From contig NC_089495.1 in assembly GCF_036850765.1 (NCBI RefSeq), forward strand, positions 203,857,847 through 203,921,846: DNA of 64,000 bases, written 5' to 3'. The notes under the pieces are model-generated. The model ran no database searches, was not told where the DNA came from, and saw nothing but the letters and a program-made list of their open reading frames with translations. The position numbers and the translations under genes are program-made. Positions 36,061-48,551 of the stretch are shown in pieces. This stretch comes from Saccopteryx bilineata. Lineage: Eukaryota > Chordata > Mammalia > Chiroptera > Emballonuridae. Within the stretch, counting starts at the first letter, position 1, and the number at the start of each line of letters is the position of its first letter.

Positions 36061-37066
36061 AGTGTGTGTCTGTGTGTGTGAGTGTGTGTGTGAGTGTGTG
36101 TGTGTCTGTGTCTGTGTGTGTGTGTGTATGTCTGTGTCTGTGTGTATGTCTGTGTGTGTGTGTCTGTGTGTGTGTCTGTGTGTGTGTGTCTGTGTGTGTG
36201 TCTGTGTGTGTGTATGTCTGTGTCTGTGTGTATGTCTGTGTGTGTGTGTCTGTGTCTGTGTGTATGTCTGTGTGTGTGTGTCTGTGTGTCTGTGTGTGTG
36301 TGTGTGTGTCTGTGTGTGTGTGTATGTCTGTGTCTGTGTGTATGTCTGTGTGTGTGTGTCTGTGTGTGTGTCTGTGTGTCTGTGTGTATGTCTGTGTGTG
36401 TGTGTCTGTGTGTGTGTGTCTGTGTGTGTGTCTGTGTGTGTGTGTATGTCTGTGTCTGTGTGTATGTCTGTGTGTGTGTGTCTGTGTGTGTGTCTGTGTG
36501 TGTGTGTGTGTGTGTCTGTGTGTGTGTGTATGTCTGTGTCTGTGTGTATGTCTGTGTGTGTGTGTCTGTGTGTGTCTGTGTGTGTGTGTGTGTCTGTGTG
36601 TGTGTGTATGTCTGTGTCTGTGTGTATGTCTGTGTGTGTGTCTGTGTGTGTGTGTCTGTGTGTGTCTGTGTGTGTGTGTATGTCTGTGTGTGTGTGTCTG
36701 TGTGTGTGTGTCTGTGTGTGTGTCTGTGTGTGTGTATGTCTGTGTCTGTGTGTATGTCTGTGTGTGTGTGTCTGTGTGTGTGTATGTCTGTGTGTGTGTC
36801 TTTGTGTGTGTTGTGTATGTCTGTGTGTGTGTATGTCTGTGTGTGTGTATGTCTGTGTCTGTGTGTATGTCTGTGTGTGTGTCTGTGTGTGTCTGTGTGT
36901 GTGTGTGTGTCTGTGTGTGTGTGTATGTCTGTGTCTGTGTGTATGTCTGTGTGTGTGTGTCTGTGTGTGTGTCTGTGTGTGTGTGTATGTCTGTGTCTGT
37001 GTGTATGTCTGTGTGTGTGTGTCTGTGTGTGTGTGTATGTCTGTGTGTGTGTGTGTGTGTGTGTGT
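36060..37066 (+). repeat. 1-kb TG/TGTC/TATG compound tandem repeat
   Basis: Alternating pyrimidine-purine sequence with a higher-order unit of about 45-50 bp, in which runs of TGTG are punctuated by TATGTCTGTGTCTGTG. Long open frames on both strands (Cys-Val and Thr-His repeats) are artefacts of the repeat. Confidence 0.98.
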
Positions 37067-37559
37067 TGTGGGGGAGAGACTCTGGAGGGGAATTCACAGA
37101 GGTGAAGAGTGTGGGCTCCAGTTCGGGCTGCCTGAGTGCCTTGGTGACCTCGGGCAGGCGGCTCTCTCTGAGCCTCGTGTCCTGATGGGTAAAATAAGGT
37201 CGTCCCTCATGGGTTGCTGTGAGGGTCTGATGAAGGCTGAACGTCAGCTGCTTCTGACACCGAGCTTGGCACATGCCACGGGCTTCGTAAGCATGTGCTT
37301 CTCTTGGTGATATGTGTGTAACTGCCCCATGATTTCTCGGCACGCTTTCCCTACCCTCAGGGGAGAGAGGCTGAGAATTCATATTTAAGAATTGAACAGT
37401 CATTAACCAAATGATTAACGAATTAAATGATGTCTAATAACTGTACCGCATGGACTTGGCATAGGCTAAACATGTTGTAAGTGGCTTTTCATGTACGCTG
37501 ACAAACATCTTGCATGATAAATATGTTTATTTAGAAACAATTTTTGTTAAAGGATAATC

Positions 37560-38060
37560 TGTAAAAGGAAATGCACCTAACTGAAGAGCTCAGGAATTGT
37601 CACAAACGGAACACCCTCCCCACGATCGGCACCCTGGTCCAGAAACAACAGAATATTACCTCTCAAGCCCTTCCCAGTCACTGACCCCCTCCCCAGCTGT
37701 AACCAGTTTCTTGACCTCTTAACAGCATAGATTCGTTTTGCTGTTTTGAGCGTCATGTGAGTGGGGGCTGCGACACCAGGTGCTCTGTGTCTGGCGTCAT
37801 GAGGTGTGTGAGATGATCTCTGCGACTGTGTGTAGCTGTAGGTCGTATTCATCACTGTGGAGATTCTGCTGGGGGACTATCCCCCAAGATCTCTGTTTCT
37901 GCATTCTTCTGATGGGCCTTTAGGGAGCTTTTTGGGACCATATGACCACTGCTGCTACGAGCAATCCTGTAGATGTCTCGTGGTGCCCACGTGCACGTGT
38001 TTCTGTTGCACACAAACCTTAGAGAGGCGTTGTGTCACATGTTGAACTTTAGGAGATGCA
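37560..38060 (+). repeat. Old L1 3' UTR fragment
   Basis: The content and order resemble L1M 3' UTRs: CAGGAATTGTCACAAAC, then CTGTAACCAGTTTCTTGACC, then GACCACTGCTGCTACGAGCA. It directly precedes the start of BPIFA3 copy B. Confidence 0.5.
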
Positions 38061-38904
38061 GCTGACGCCCAGTGCCTCTTACTTCACATGCTTCTTCATT
38101 CCGGTTTATTCCTAAGGGTTACTTTTAGACGGGTCCTCCTGATTGGCCCTCTCACTCACCCTTTACCTTGATAAAACGGCCTTCATTGCCCTCCACCTGC
38201 CATTGGTTATTTACTTTCGTGGCCTATCTCATGAATGAGGAATAAGATTTCAAAAGGCAGTGACTGTGTGTCTTGCTCATAGCTATGTACTCAGTACCCA
38301 GCCCAGGTCCTGTTACACATTAAGTGCTCTATAAATATTTGTGACAGTTGTTTAAGAAATGAGTAAAGGGAGGTAATCGTGGCTGTACCCATCCAAGAAC
38401 ACCCTGCTGGTGAGGGGTGGCCCCACTAAAATGGAGAGAGAGGGGATTGGAGGCAGAGAGAAGGGAGCCCCAGGCACAGCGGGCTGGAATAATGGCGTGC
38501 TGGGGCCGAGGAGCTTTGAGCCTGGGAAGCTGGGAGGCCTGCACCCCTCAGGAGGGAGGCCTGGAAATGGAGGTGAGCAGGACAGGCCCAGTTCTGTGAG
38601 GGTGATTGTCCCTACTGATGGGCATGTACCCACCATGTGTGGCAGAGAAAACCCCCAAATTGCCAGCCACAGGGACAATCACGACCCTTTCACTGAGGCG
38701 GACTCAGGGCTGAGGCTTAGACAGCTCAGATGCCTCGGGAGAGTCACACAGCCTCAGGCAATAGCGTGGAGTTCACATGTCTGACTCCAGTCCTGAGTCC
38801 TTTGGCCCCCAGATGTTTATCCCGCAGCGCCCTGGGCATCTACGTTCTAGATGAGACCAGAGTGTTCCAGCATTTTTCCCAACGTTGGTGGCAGAGCCAA
38901 GATT

Positions 38905-39287
38905 AAAAAAAAAACAAAAAAAACCCTGAGAGGCAGGGGTCACAGAGACAGACTCCCACATGTGTCCTGACCAGGATACACCCAGCAAACCCCCTATGCG
39001 GTGATGCTCTGCCCATCTGGGGCCATTGCTTTGTTGCTCAAAACCAAGGTATTTCAGCACCTGAGGCGATGCCATGGTGCCATCCTCAGTATCCGGGGTC
39101 AACTTGTTGAAATGAGCCATGTTTGCGGGGGGGGGGGGAGAAAGAGGAAGTAAAGGGGGAGGGACAGGGAGAGTGTCTGAGGGGAGAAGCAGATGATCGC
39201 TTCTGCGTGTTCTGATTGGGAATCAAACCCGGGACTTCCACTGTGTCGGCAGGCCATTCCTCTACTGCTGAGACAACCAGACAGGGT
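38905..39287 (-). mobile_element. Older SINE, copy B version
   Basis: Same insertion as 12385-12767, with an A/C-rich tail at 38905-38923 and shared flanks GAGCCAAGATT. Confidence 0.82.
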
Positions 39288-40670
39288 CAGAACCAAGATT
39301 TAAGTGCAGAAACTTTTACTCCCAACCCTCATTCCTACTTACTCTGCTATGCTGCTTCTCCAAATACCCCTTGTATGGGACCCCCTACTCATCTTCGTAT
39401 TGGGCCTGACATCTCCTCGTTCCAATCTTCCTTCCTTCTCTCTTCCCAGGCTGTGTGCTTCCATTCCCCAGCTCTCTCCTCTGACCCTGAACTCTGGAAG
39501 AGTCCTAGGGCTGGGGTTCAGGGTCTCACCAGCCTTCTCGCTGTTCCTGGAGCCTCGTGCGACCACCGGTTAGCCAGCCCACCATGCCCGGGGACAGCTG
39601 CCCAGAGGCCTCCAGACTGTCCAGGAGGCGGGATCAGCGACATTGTACAAGGTCACAGACATGGCAGGGGACTATGGATCTGGAGGCCTGAATTGCAGGC
39701 TAGGGCACTGACTCCTTGCTGTGAGATTGGGGTATGCCATCACCCGGCCTCCAATCCTGAGATCCACATTCTTCATCTGTGAGGTTCGGCTGTGCAGGGG
39801 CGATGTGACATTCCTCAGAGGGTCTGACCGGGAACAGCTGCTCAAAGGGGATATGCTGGTTAAAGTTTCACCCATGCCAGAGCCTATCATAGATGCAGAT
39901 CACAGTGGATGCTGCTTGAAGATTAAAATAGGTGGGCAAATCAGGAGAGAAGAAATGTCAACCCTCTCATACCACACTTGACATAAACTGCAGGACAGAG
40001 TGCAGCTCCCAGCAGAAATGCATTTCAAAACGGAAGGGAAGTTGAAAAGCTGTGGACATGTCTAAGTTCTGCCTCTCTTGGCTCCAGACTCTCCTGCTCA
40101 GAGTCTGAGTCCGGCTCTAACAAACCTCAGTGCTCCCCACGAAACACATATATTTCACCAACTTGACCCTTTCTATGATCAGGACCGTGCTCTGGGCCAC
40201 CGCAGAGCAGCGGGAGCCATTGTTGCACCACCCCCTCCACCCCCAGGGTTGGCTCCCGACCCCTGTTCAGCACCCCCTGTTTCTGCTGCCTCTAAACTAA
40301 AGGTGTGTCTGCAGCCACAGATCTGGGTTCAACTCTTAGCTCTGTTAGCTCCCTGATTCAGGACTTCCTCATCTGTGTGATAGGGACAGTAATCATACCC
40401 ATCTCACAGGATTCTTGTGAGGAACATTGAGGACAGTCATCCAAGGAATATCTATTTAGCGTCTATGGGTGTCAGGCCTTGTGCTGGGCACCAAAGACAC
40501 AGACCACCTTTCTGTGTGGTAGGAGAGACATAATTAACTAAGTAGTTTTAAAGATAGAATGAGAGTATAAGTATGCCTTGAACTTTTATACTACTTCGTT
40601 AATGATGATGGTAGCAGTTGGGAATTGATGAGCCACAGACACTACTAGTTGACAGTCCAATATTCCTTCC

Positions 40671-41665
40671 ATTCATACACCCACCCAGCCACCCACCCAA
40701 CCACTCATCAACCTGTCCATCCATTCATCCATCCATCCACCCATCTATCCATCCATCCATCCATCCATCCATCCGTGCATCCTTCTATCTATGCATTGAA
40801 GCATGCATGCATGCATGCATGCATCCATCCATCCATGCATCGAAAAATCCATCCATCCATCTGTCCATCCATCCATCCATGTAATCATCCATTCATTCAT
40901 CCATCCATCATCCATGCATGCATCCATGCATAAATCAATCCATCCATCCACCCATCTATCCAGCCATCCATCATCCATCCATCCATCCTTCCATCCATGC
41001 ATTGAAGAATCCATGCATGCATGCATCGAAACATCCGTTCATTCATCCAACCATCCATCCATCCAACCATCTATCCATGCACGCACGCATGCATGCATCT
41101 ATCCATCCTTGCATCGATGAATTCATCCATTCATCCATGCATCCATCCATGCATCGATGTATCCGTCCATGCATCCACCCATGCATTTATACATCCATCC
41201 AGGCATCCATCCAGGCATTCATCCATCCATCATCCATGCATGTATCCATGCATAGATCGATCCATCCATCCACCCATTTATCCATCCATCCATCCATCCA
41301 TCCATCGAAGCATCCATACATCCATGCATCCACCCATCCATCCATTCATCTCTCCATCCATCTATCCATCCATCCATCCATCCATCCGTCCGTCCGTCCA
41401 TCCATCCATCTATCCATTCATTCATCCATCCATCCATCCATCCATCCATCCATCCATCCATTCATCCATCCACCCATCCAAACATCCATTCATCCATCCA
41501 TCCATCCATCCCTCCATCCATCTACCCATCCACCCACCCAGCAACCCATCCACCCATCCATACATGCATCCATGCATCCATTCATCTATGCATCTATCCA
41601 TCCTCCCATCAACCCAGCCTCCCATCTATAAACCCATCCATCTGCCCATCTTTCCTTCCACTCAA
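40671..41665 (+). repeat. TCCA array, copy B (about 1 kb)
   Basis: Imperfect TCCA units with GCATGCATGCAT blocks and ATCATCCATGCATG-type higher-order repeats. All frames on both strands are open over hundreds of bases and encode Ile-His-Pro-Ser or Trp-Met-Asp-Gly repeats, which is an artefact. Confidence 0.97.
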
Positions 41666-42649
41666 CCATCCTGTCATTTCCATCCAAACTCTGTTTTCAT
41701 TCAGGCACTATCTCCATTTCCTGGTCCAGGTGAGGCTGTTAATCATCTGAGCCACCATCGCATGGTGACTCTTTCAGGTTCAAAGTTGCCCTGTGACCCA
41801 GGTTAGTCTTATCAGACTAAACAGAAGATCTTGGGTTTCATATTTGAGAATGAGGTTTTTTTCTTTTTCTTCCAGTGGAAAAGAACAAGATAGCCTGCAG
41901 TTCCAAGGCCACCGGCCACCATTTCCTACCGTACTGGAAACCAGCAGCCTGAGGATGAAATCATGATGCTAACAGCACTAAGGGAAATGGACCAAATTCG
42001 GTTCTGAATGGCAACTTTGAGCTGCTGACAGAACTAGACCTGCAGCTGGCCTTGCCTGTGACTTTCAGTTCTGGGAAGTGACTGTTTTTCTTGTTTGAGC
42101 CAGGTCAAGTTAGGTCTTCTGTTATATATAAATAAGCACTGATATGTGAGAGGTGGTTATAGCGATGAACATATTCACAGTTAGAAGAGCGCTGTGCATG
42201 TACTTTTCTTCATTGAGTCTCAAAAGCAGACCCAGGTAATAGCGTTCTAGCTGCACCATTTGTACAGATGAGGATCCCTGGGCTCATAACTATGTGTGCA
42301 TATATTTGATATAAACTGAATTAAATGGATACAGTTAGAGCAAACCATGACATGCCAAACTGTGATGAAGAAAAACAGTAAACAGTGATAATCTGTAATT
42401 ATTAAGAAATAGAAATCGCCATTGAAGATCTCATTTTCCAAAAAATTTTTGATCCATATGGTTTTGTGGAAAAGTTTACCAAACTTTGACAGAAAGGTCA
42501 TTGTAAAAGAAAATAAGGGAAAAAAGATGCCAATTTTATTTTATGAGGCCGATACAACTTTTCAAGACAGTACAAGGACTGAGTTATACATCAATTTTAT
42601 GTATAAAAAGTTTGTTAAAATTCTAAATATAATATCAGCCAAGCAATAT

Positions 42650-43020
42650 TTTATTTTATTTTTATTTTTTGTATTTTTCTGAAGTTGGAAACAGGGAGGC
42701 AGTCAGACTCCTGCGTGCACCTGACCGGGATCCACCCGGCATGCCCACCAGGGGGTGATGCTCTGCCCACCTGGGGTGTCACTCTGTTGCAACCAGAGCC
42801 ATTCTAGCACCTGAGGCAGAGGCCACGGAGCCCTCAGCGCCCGGGCCAACTTTGCTCCAATGGACCCTTGGCTGCAGGAGGGGAAAAGAGAGACAGAGAA
42901 GGAGAGGGGGAGGGGTGGAGAAGCAGATGGGAACTTCTCCTGTGTTCCCTGACCGGGAATCGAACCTGGGATTCCTGCACGCCAGGCCAACGCTCTACCA
43001 CTGAGCCAACCGGCCAGGGC
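42650..43020 (-). mobile_element. Bat-type SINE exactly at the copy B / copy C junction
   Basis: Minus strand, T-rich tail at about 42643-42672 and head ending CCGGCCAGGGCC at 43021. Copy B homology ends just before it, and copy C homology starts at the next base (TGTGACAGTTC, matching 11814). Confidence 0.9.
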
Positions 43021-43587
43021 CTGTGACAGTTCTTTAAGGAATGAATGAAAGGAAGTTGATTGTGGTTGCACCCATCCAGGAACACACTGCTGGTGAGGTG
43101 TGGCCCCCACTAAAATGGAGAGAGAAGGGATTGGAGGCAGAGAGAAGGGAGCCCCAGGCACAGTGGGCTGGAATAATGGCGTGCTGGGGCCAAGGAGCTT
43201 TGAGCCTGGGAATCTGGGGAGGCCTGCACCCCTCAGGAGGGAGGCATGGAAATGGAGGTGAGCAGGACAGGCCCAGTTCTGTGAGGGTGATTGTACCTAC
43301 TGATGGCCATGCACCCACCATGTGTGGCAGAGAAAACCCCCAAACTGTCAGCAACAGGGTCAATCATGGTCATTTCACTGAGAGGGACTCAGGGCTAAAG
43401 GTTAGACAGCTCTGATGTTTTGCCAGAGTCACACAGCCATCAGGCAATAAAGTGGAATTCACATGTCTGGCTCCAGTATTAAGTTCCTTTGGCTCCCAGA
43501 TGTTTATCCAGCTGTGCTGTGGGCACCCATGTTATAGATGAAACCAGAGCAGTCTAGCATTTTCCCAAGGCGGGTGGGACAGCCAAG

Positions 43588-43950
43588 ATTTTTTTTTAAA
43601 AAGAGAGGCAAGGAGAGAAAGAGACAAAATCCCACATGTGCCCAACCAGGATCCACCCAGCATGCAGCATGCCCGCTACAGGGTGATGTTCTGCCCATCT
43701 GGGGCAGTTGCTTTGTTGCTCAGCAAGCAAGCTATTTTAGTGCCTGAAGCAAGACCATGGTGTCATCCTCAGTGCACAGGGCCAACTTGCTGGAATAAGC
43801 CATGGCTGGAGGAGAAGTGGGGAGAAAGAAAGAGAGAAAGAGGGAGAAGGGTAACAGGGAAAAAGCAAGTGGTTATTTTTCCTGTGTACACTCACCGGGA
43901 ATTGAGCCTGGGACATCCACAGTGTCGATAGGCCAACGCTCTACCGCTGG
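43588..43950 (-). mobile_element. Older SINE, copy C version, truncated by deletion
   Basis: Same insertion as 12385-12767. The head is cut at about 43950, where the sequence jumps to the one matching 13286 (GGCCCCCAACCCCGAGAT). Confidence 0.82.
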
Positions 43951-44875
43951 CGGCCCCCAACCCCGAGATTCACATTCTTTATCTGTGAGGTTTGGCTCTG
44001 CAGGGGCAATGTGATATTCTGCAGAGGGTCTGGCCGGGAACAGCTGCTCAAAGGGGATGTGCTGGTTGAAGTTTCACCTGTGCCAGAGCCTATCATAGAT
44101 ACAGATCACAGTGGATGCTGCCTAAAGATTAAAATAGGTGGACAAATCAGGAGAGAAGAAATGTCAACCCTCTCACACCACACTCAAAATAAACTGCAGG
44201 ACAGAGTGCAGCTCCCAGCAGAAAACAAGGTATTTCAAAATGGAAGGGAAGTTGAAAAGCTGTGGACATGTCTAAGTTCTGCCTCTCTTGGCTCCAGATT
44301 CTCCTGCCCAGAGTCTGAGTCCAGCTCTAACAAACCTCAGTGCTCCACACGAAACACATATATTTCAGTGACTTGACCGTTCTATGATCAGGATCCACGC
44401 TCTGGGCCACTGCAGAGCAGCGGGAACCATTGTTGCACCACACCCTCCTCCCCTGGGGCTGGCTCCCAGACCCCTGTTCAGCACCCCCTGTTTCTGCTGC
44501 CTGTAAACTAAAGGTGTGTCTGGAGCCACAGACCTGGGTTCAACTCTTAGCTCTGTTAGCTCCCTGATTCTGGACTTCCTCATCTGTGTGATAGGGACAG
44601 TAATCATACCCATCTCACAGGATTCTTGTGAGGAACATTGAGGACAATCATCCACAGAATATTTACTAAGTGTATATTAAGTGTCAGGCCCTGTTTTGGG
44701 CACCAAAGACACAGACCAGCTTTCTGTATGGTAGGAGAGAGATAATTAACTAAGTAGTTTCAAAGATAGAGTGAGACTATAAGTATGCCTAGAACTCTTA
44801 TAATGTTTAGTTAATGAAGATGGTAGCACTTGGGAATTGGTAAGCAACAGATACTACTAGTTGACAGTCCAATAT

Positions 44876-45168
44876 TCCATCCATTCGTACACCTACCCAC
44901 CCACCCACCCATCCACTCATCAACCTATTCACCCATCCATCCGTCTATCCATCCATCCACCCATCCAATCATCCATTCATCCATCCATCCATCCATCCCT
45001 CCATCCATCCATCCATCTACCCATCCACCCACCCACCAACCCATCCACCCATCCATACATGCATCCATGCATCCATTCATCTATGCATCTATCCATCCTC
45101 CCATCAACCCAGCCTCCCATCTATAAACCCATCCATCTGCCCATCTTTCCTTCCACTCAACCATCCTG
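44876..45168 (+). repeat. TCCA array, copy C (about 300 bp)
   Basis: Imperfect TCCA units. Its last 150 bases match the end of the copy B array almost exactly (ATACATGCATCCATGCATCC and following). Confidence 0.96.
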
Positions 45169-47301
45169 TCATTTCCATCCAAACTCTGTTTTCATTCAGG
45201 CACTATCTCCATTTCCTGGTCCAGATGAGGCTGTTAATCATCTGAGCCACCATCGCATGGTGACTCTTTCAGGTTCAAAGTTGCCCTGTGACCCAGGTTG
45301 GTCTTATCAGACTAAACAGAAGATCTTGGGTTTCATATTTGAGAATGAGGTTTTTCTCTTTTTCTTCCAGTGGAAAGGAACAAGATAGCTTGCAGTTCCA
45401 AGGCCACTGGCCACCATTTCCTACTGTACTGGATACCAGCAGCCTGAGGATGAAATCATGATGCTAACAACACTAAAGGAAATGGACCAAATCCGGTTCT
45501 GAATGGCAGCTTTGAGCTGCTGACTGAACCAGATCTGCAGCTGGCCTTGCCTGTGACTTTCAGTTCTGGGAAGTGACTGTTTTTCTGTTTGAGCCTGGAT
45601 GAGTTAGGTTTTCTATTATTTGTAGCTAAGCACTGATATGTGAGAGGCGGTTGTAGCGATAAACATATTGAGAGTTAGAAGGGCGCTATGCATATACTTT
45701 TCTTCATTGAGTCTCCAAAGCATCCCAGGTAATAGCATTATAGCTACACCCATTGTATAGATGAGGATCCCTGGGCTCATAACTATGTGTGCATATATTT
45801 GATATAAACCGAATGAAATGAATACAGTTAGAGCAAACCATGACATGCCAAGCTGTGATGAAGGAAAACAGTAAACAGTGATAATCTGTAACTATTAAGA
45901 AATAGAAATCACCATTGAAAATCTCATTTCCTGAAAAATTTTGATCCAGATGGTTTTGTGGAAATGTTTACCAAACTTTTATAAAAATGTCATTGTAAAA
46001 GAAAATAAGGAAAAAAAGACGCCAATTTCATTTTATGAGGCTAGTACAACTTTTCTAGCCTCAAGGACAGTAAATTATACATTAATTTTATGTATAAAAA
46101 GTTTGCTAAAATTCTAAATAAATTATCTGCCAAGAAATCTAATACCTTACAGTACATTATTGAAATATATTACATTATAAAATATCATAAATTAGTTGGA
46201 TACATTATAAATACATTATAGTATATAGTAAATAGATCATTCTAGTACATTATAAAACATACATGATTAAAATATCATATTTTTAGAGGTGACAAGATTG
46301 TGATGGAGTAAGTTGATGTATAAACTTCTACTTCCCAGAACCAAAGTGGATTACAACTTATTTTTAAGAACCATCATCTGGACAAACCATGTTTGGACTA
46401 AACTAAGAGGAACCTTCAACCAAAGAACACTGAAGAAGCCACACTAAGACTGATAGGAAAAGTGGAAACACTACCCATCTCACTGAACAAATGGCAGCCT
46501 GGAGAGATTTGTGTGGCAGGAAGTGAGCTTAGCAGAGAGGGGAGGGTCCTGAGCCCCAGGAACAAAGCCCCAGCCTGGAGCCCCAAAGCCTAGAAGAGGC
46601 ATATGGACAATATTTAGCTGGAAGCAAATCAGGATACTGTTTGTGCGAAAGAGACTGATTTCTTAGACCCAGATTCTTCTTAAAGGGACTGCAGGGGAAG
46701 GGCAGGAGCCCCAGAAGGGGTGGAGACCCGCCCTTGAGCAAGGGCACAGGAGCACAGCCTCGCCCCACCTGAGGAACTGAGGCTTGTGGCCTGATGCGGG
46801 AGCTAGCTCCTCCTGGGGGTGGAACCAAAAGCCCAGAACAGGCAGAGTCCCGCTACTGAGTGTGGGCATGCAGTCCCGTCCAGCCTGTGGAGCCAAGGCT
46901 TGCAGCTATCCCACGAGCGGGCTCCTCTTGCCAGGGCAGGGTAAAAGACTGGAATCAGGTGGAGGCCCACAGCTGAGCAAAGGTGCTCACCCCTGCCCTC
47001 AGGGCCAAGCATAACCCCACCCACAGGGGCAAGGCGAAGGCCAAAGCTACCGAGGCTTGTACACCCAAGCACATGATTACAGCCCCTCCAGCGAAGGAGA
47101 GGTGGAAACCACAGCAACAGCCCCAGTGGGCAGGCACCAGCAACGCCCAAACCCAAAAGCCCTAGGCAACAACAGCAGAGGGGGTGACGGGCCTGTAGAC
47201 AGACCACACTTAGGGAACACAGAGGCCACACCCACTGGACTCAAGTGGCCAAAACCTTCTTTTATTCAGAAAAAATAAGAAGGCAGAGAAATGTAACACA
47301 A

Positions 47302-48551
47302 ATGAATCAAGAGAAATCTCCAGAAAAAAACCTGAATGATTCAGATATAACCAAATTACCAGATGCAGAGTTTAAAATAATGATTGTTAGGATGCTCAAA
47401 GATCTTAGAATAACAATAGATGGTCATTACAAACACCTAAATAAAGAGATAGCAAATATAAAAGGGGACATTGAAATAATAAAAAAGAATCAGTCAGAAA
47501 TGACAAATCCAATATCAGAAATAAAGAACACAATGGAACGAATTAAAAGCAAGATGGATGAAGCTGAGAATTGAATCAGTGAGTTATAGGACAAGATAAA
47601 TGAAGGCACAGAAGCAGAGCAGAAAAAAGAAAAGAGACTCAAAAAGTCTAAGGAAGTTCTAAGAGAGCTCTGTGACAACATGAAGAGAAATAACATCTGC
47701 ATCACAGGGGTTCCTGCAGAAGAAGAGAAAGAACAAGGGATAGAGACTTTGTTCAAACAAATTATAGCTAAAAATTTCCCTTGTGAGGAAAACATCTCAC
47801 AAGATCAGGAAGCACAGAGAACTCTATTAAAGAGAAACCCAAGAAATCTACACCAGGACACATCATAATTAAAATACCAAAGCTAAGTGATAAAGAGAAA
47901 ATATTAAAAGCTGCTAGAGAAAAAAAGGCTATCACCTACAAAGGAGACCCCATAAGGATGAATTCCAACTTCTCAACAGAAACACTTGAGGCCAGAAGGG
48001 AATGACAAGAAATATTCAAAGTAGCCTGACCAGCGGTGGTGCAGTGGATACAGCATCGGACTGGGATGTGGAAGACCCAGGTTTGAGACCCCGAGGTCAC
48101 CAGCTTGAGCACAAGCTCATCTGTCTTGAGCAAAAAAAAAAAAAAAAAGCTTACCAGCTTGGACCCAAGGTTGCTGGCTCGAGCAAGGGGTTACTCTGTC
48201 TGCTAAAGGCCCGCAGTCAAGGCACATATGAGAAAGCAATCAATGAACAACTAAGGTGTCAAAACAAATAACTGATGATTGATGCTTCTCATCTCGCTCC
48301 GTTCCTGTCTGTCTGTCCCTATCTATCCTTCTCTCTGACTCTCTGTGTCTGTAAAAAAAAAAAAAAGAAATATTCAAAGTAATGCAGAACAAGAGCATAC
48401 AACCAAGACTACTTTATCCAGCGTGGTTATTGTTTAAAATTGAAGGAGAAATAAAAAGCTTTCCAGAAAAACAACAACAACAAAAAAAAAACTCAAGGAA
48501 TTCATTACAACCAAACCAATGCTGCAAGAAATGCTAAGGGGCCTGTTGTAA
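47302..48551 (+). pseudogene. L1 ORF1 (RNA-binding coiled-coil protein), broken
   Basis: ORF1p forms trimers and binds L1 RNA. The N-terminal coiled coil begins MNQEKSPEKNLNDSD. The RRM-like part includes NICITGVPAEEEKEQG, and the C-terminal domain includes HIIIKIPKLSDKEKILKAAR. There are stops at about 47572 (Trp to TGA) and shortly after, a frameshift near 47860, and a SINE at 48024-48364. Confidence 0.87.
48024..48364 (+). mobile_element. Rhin-1-like SINE in L1 ORF1
   Basis: Plus strand, tRNA-like head from 48026 and A tail ending 48364. Perfect 17-bp target duplication AAGAAATATTCAAAGTA at 48007-48023 and 48365-48381. Confidence 0.95.

Larger units (their letters stand above)
38065..42640 (-). 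pseudogene. BPIFA3 copy B (intron 2 to intron 1, exon 2 half deleted)
   Basis: Homologous to about 11545-15300 of copy A in the same orientation. The only exon in range, exon 2, survives from its donor (about 39529) to about 39628. The rest, including the acceptor, is deleted: TCCAGGAGGCGGGATC joins the middle of the exon to intron sequence. Exons 1, 3 and 4 are absent. The copy also holds the old SINE, a MIR and a much expanded TCCA array. Confidence 0.85.

Noticed and set aside
36006..37403. Very long open frames on both strands (Cys-Val and Thr-His repeats)
   Set aside because: They arise because a TG-rich repeat contains no stop in several frames; there are no coding signals outside the repeat.
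40671..41665. CRISPR-like regular repeats
   Set aside because: The units are 4 bp with no unique spacers, in a mammalian intron.
40618..41806. Open frames of Ile-His-Pro-Ser and Trp-Met-Asp-Gly repeats
   Set aside because: Products of the TCCA tetranucleotide array, present in every frame and differing in length between paralogues.
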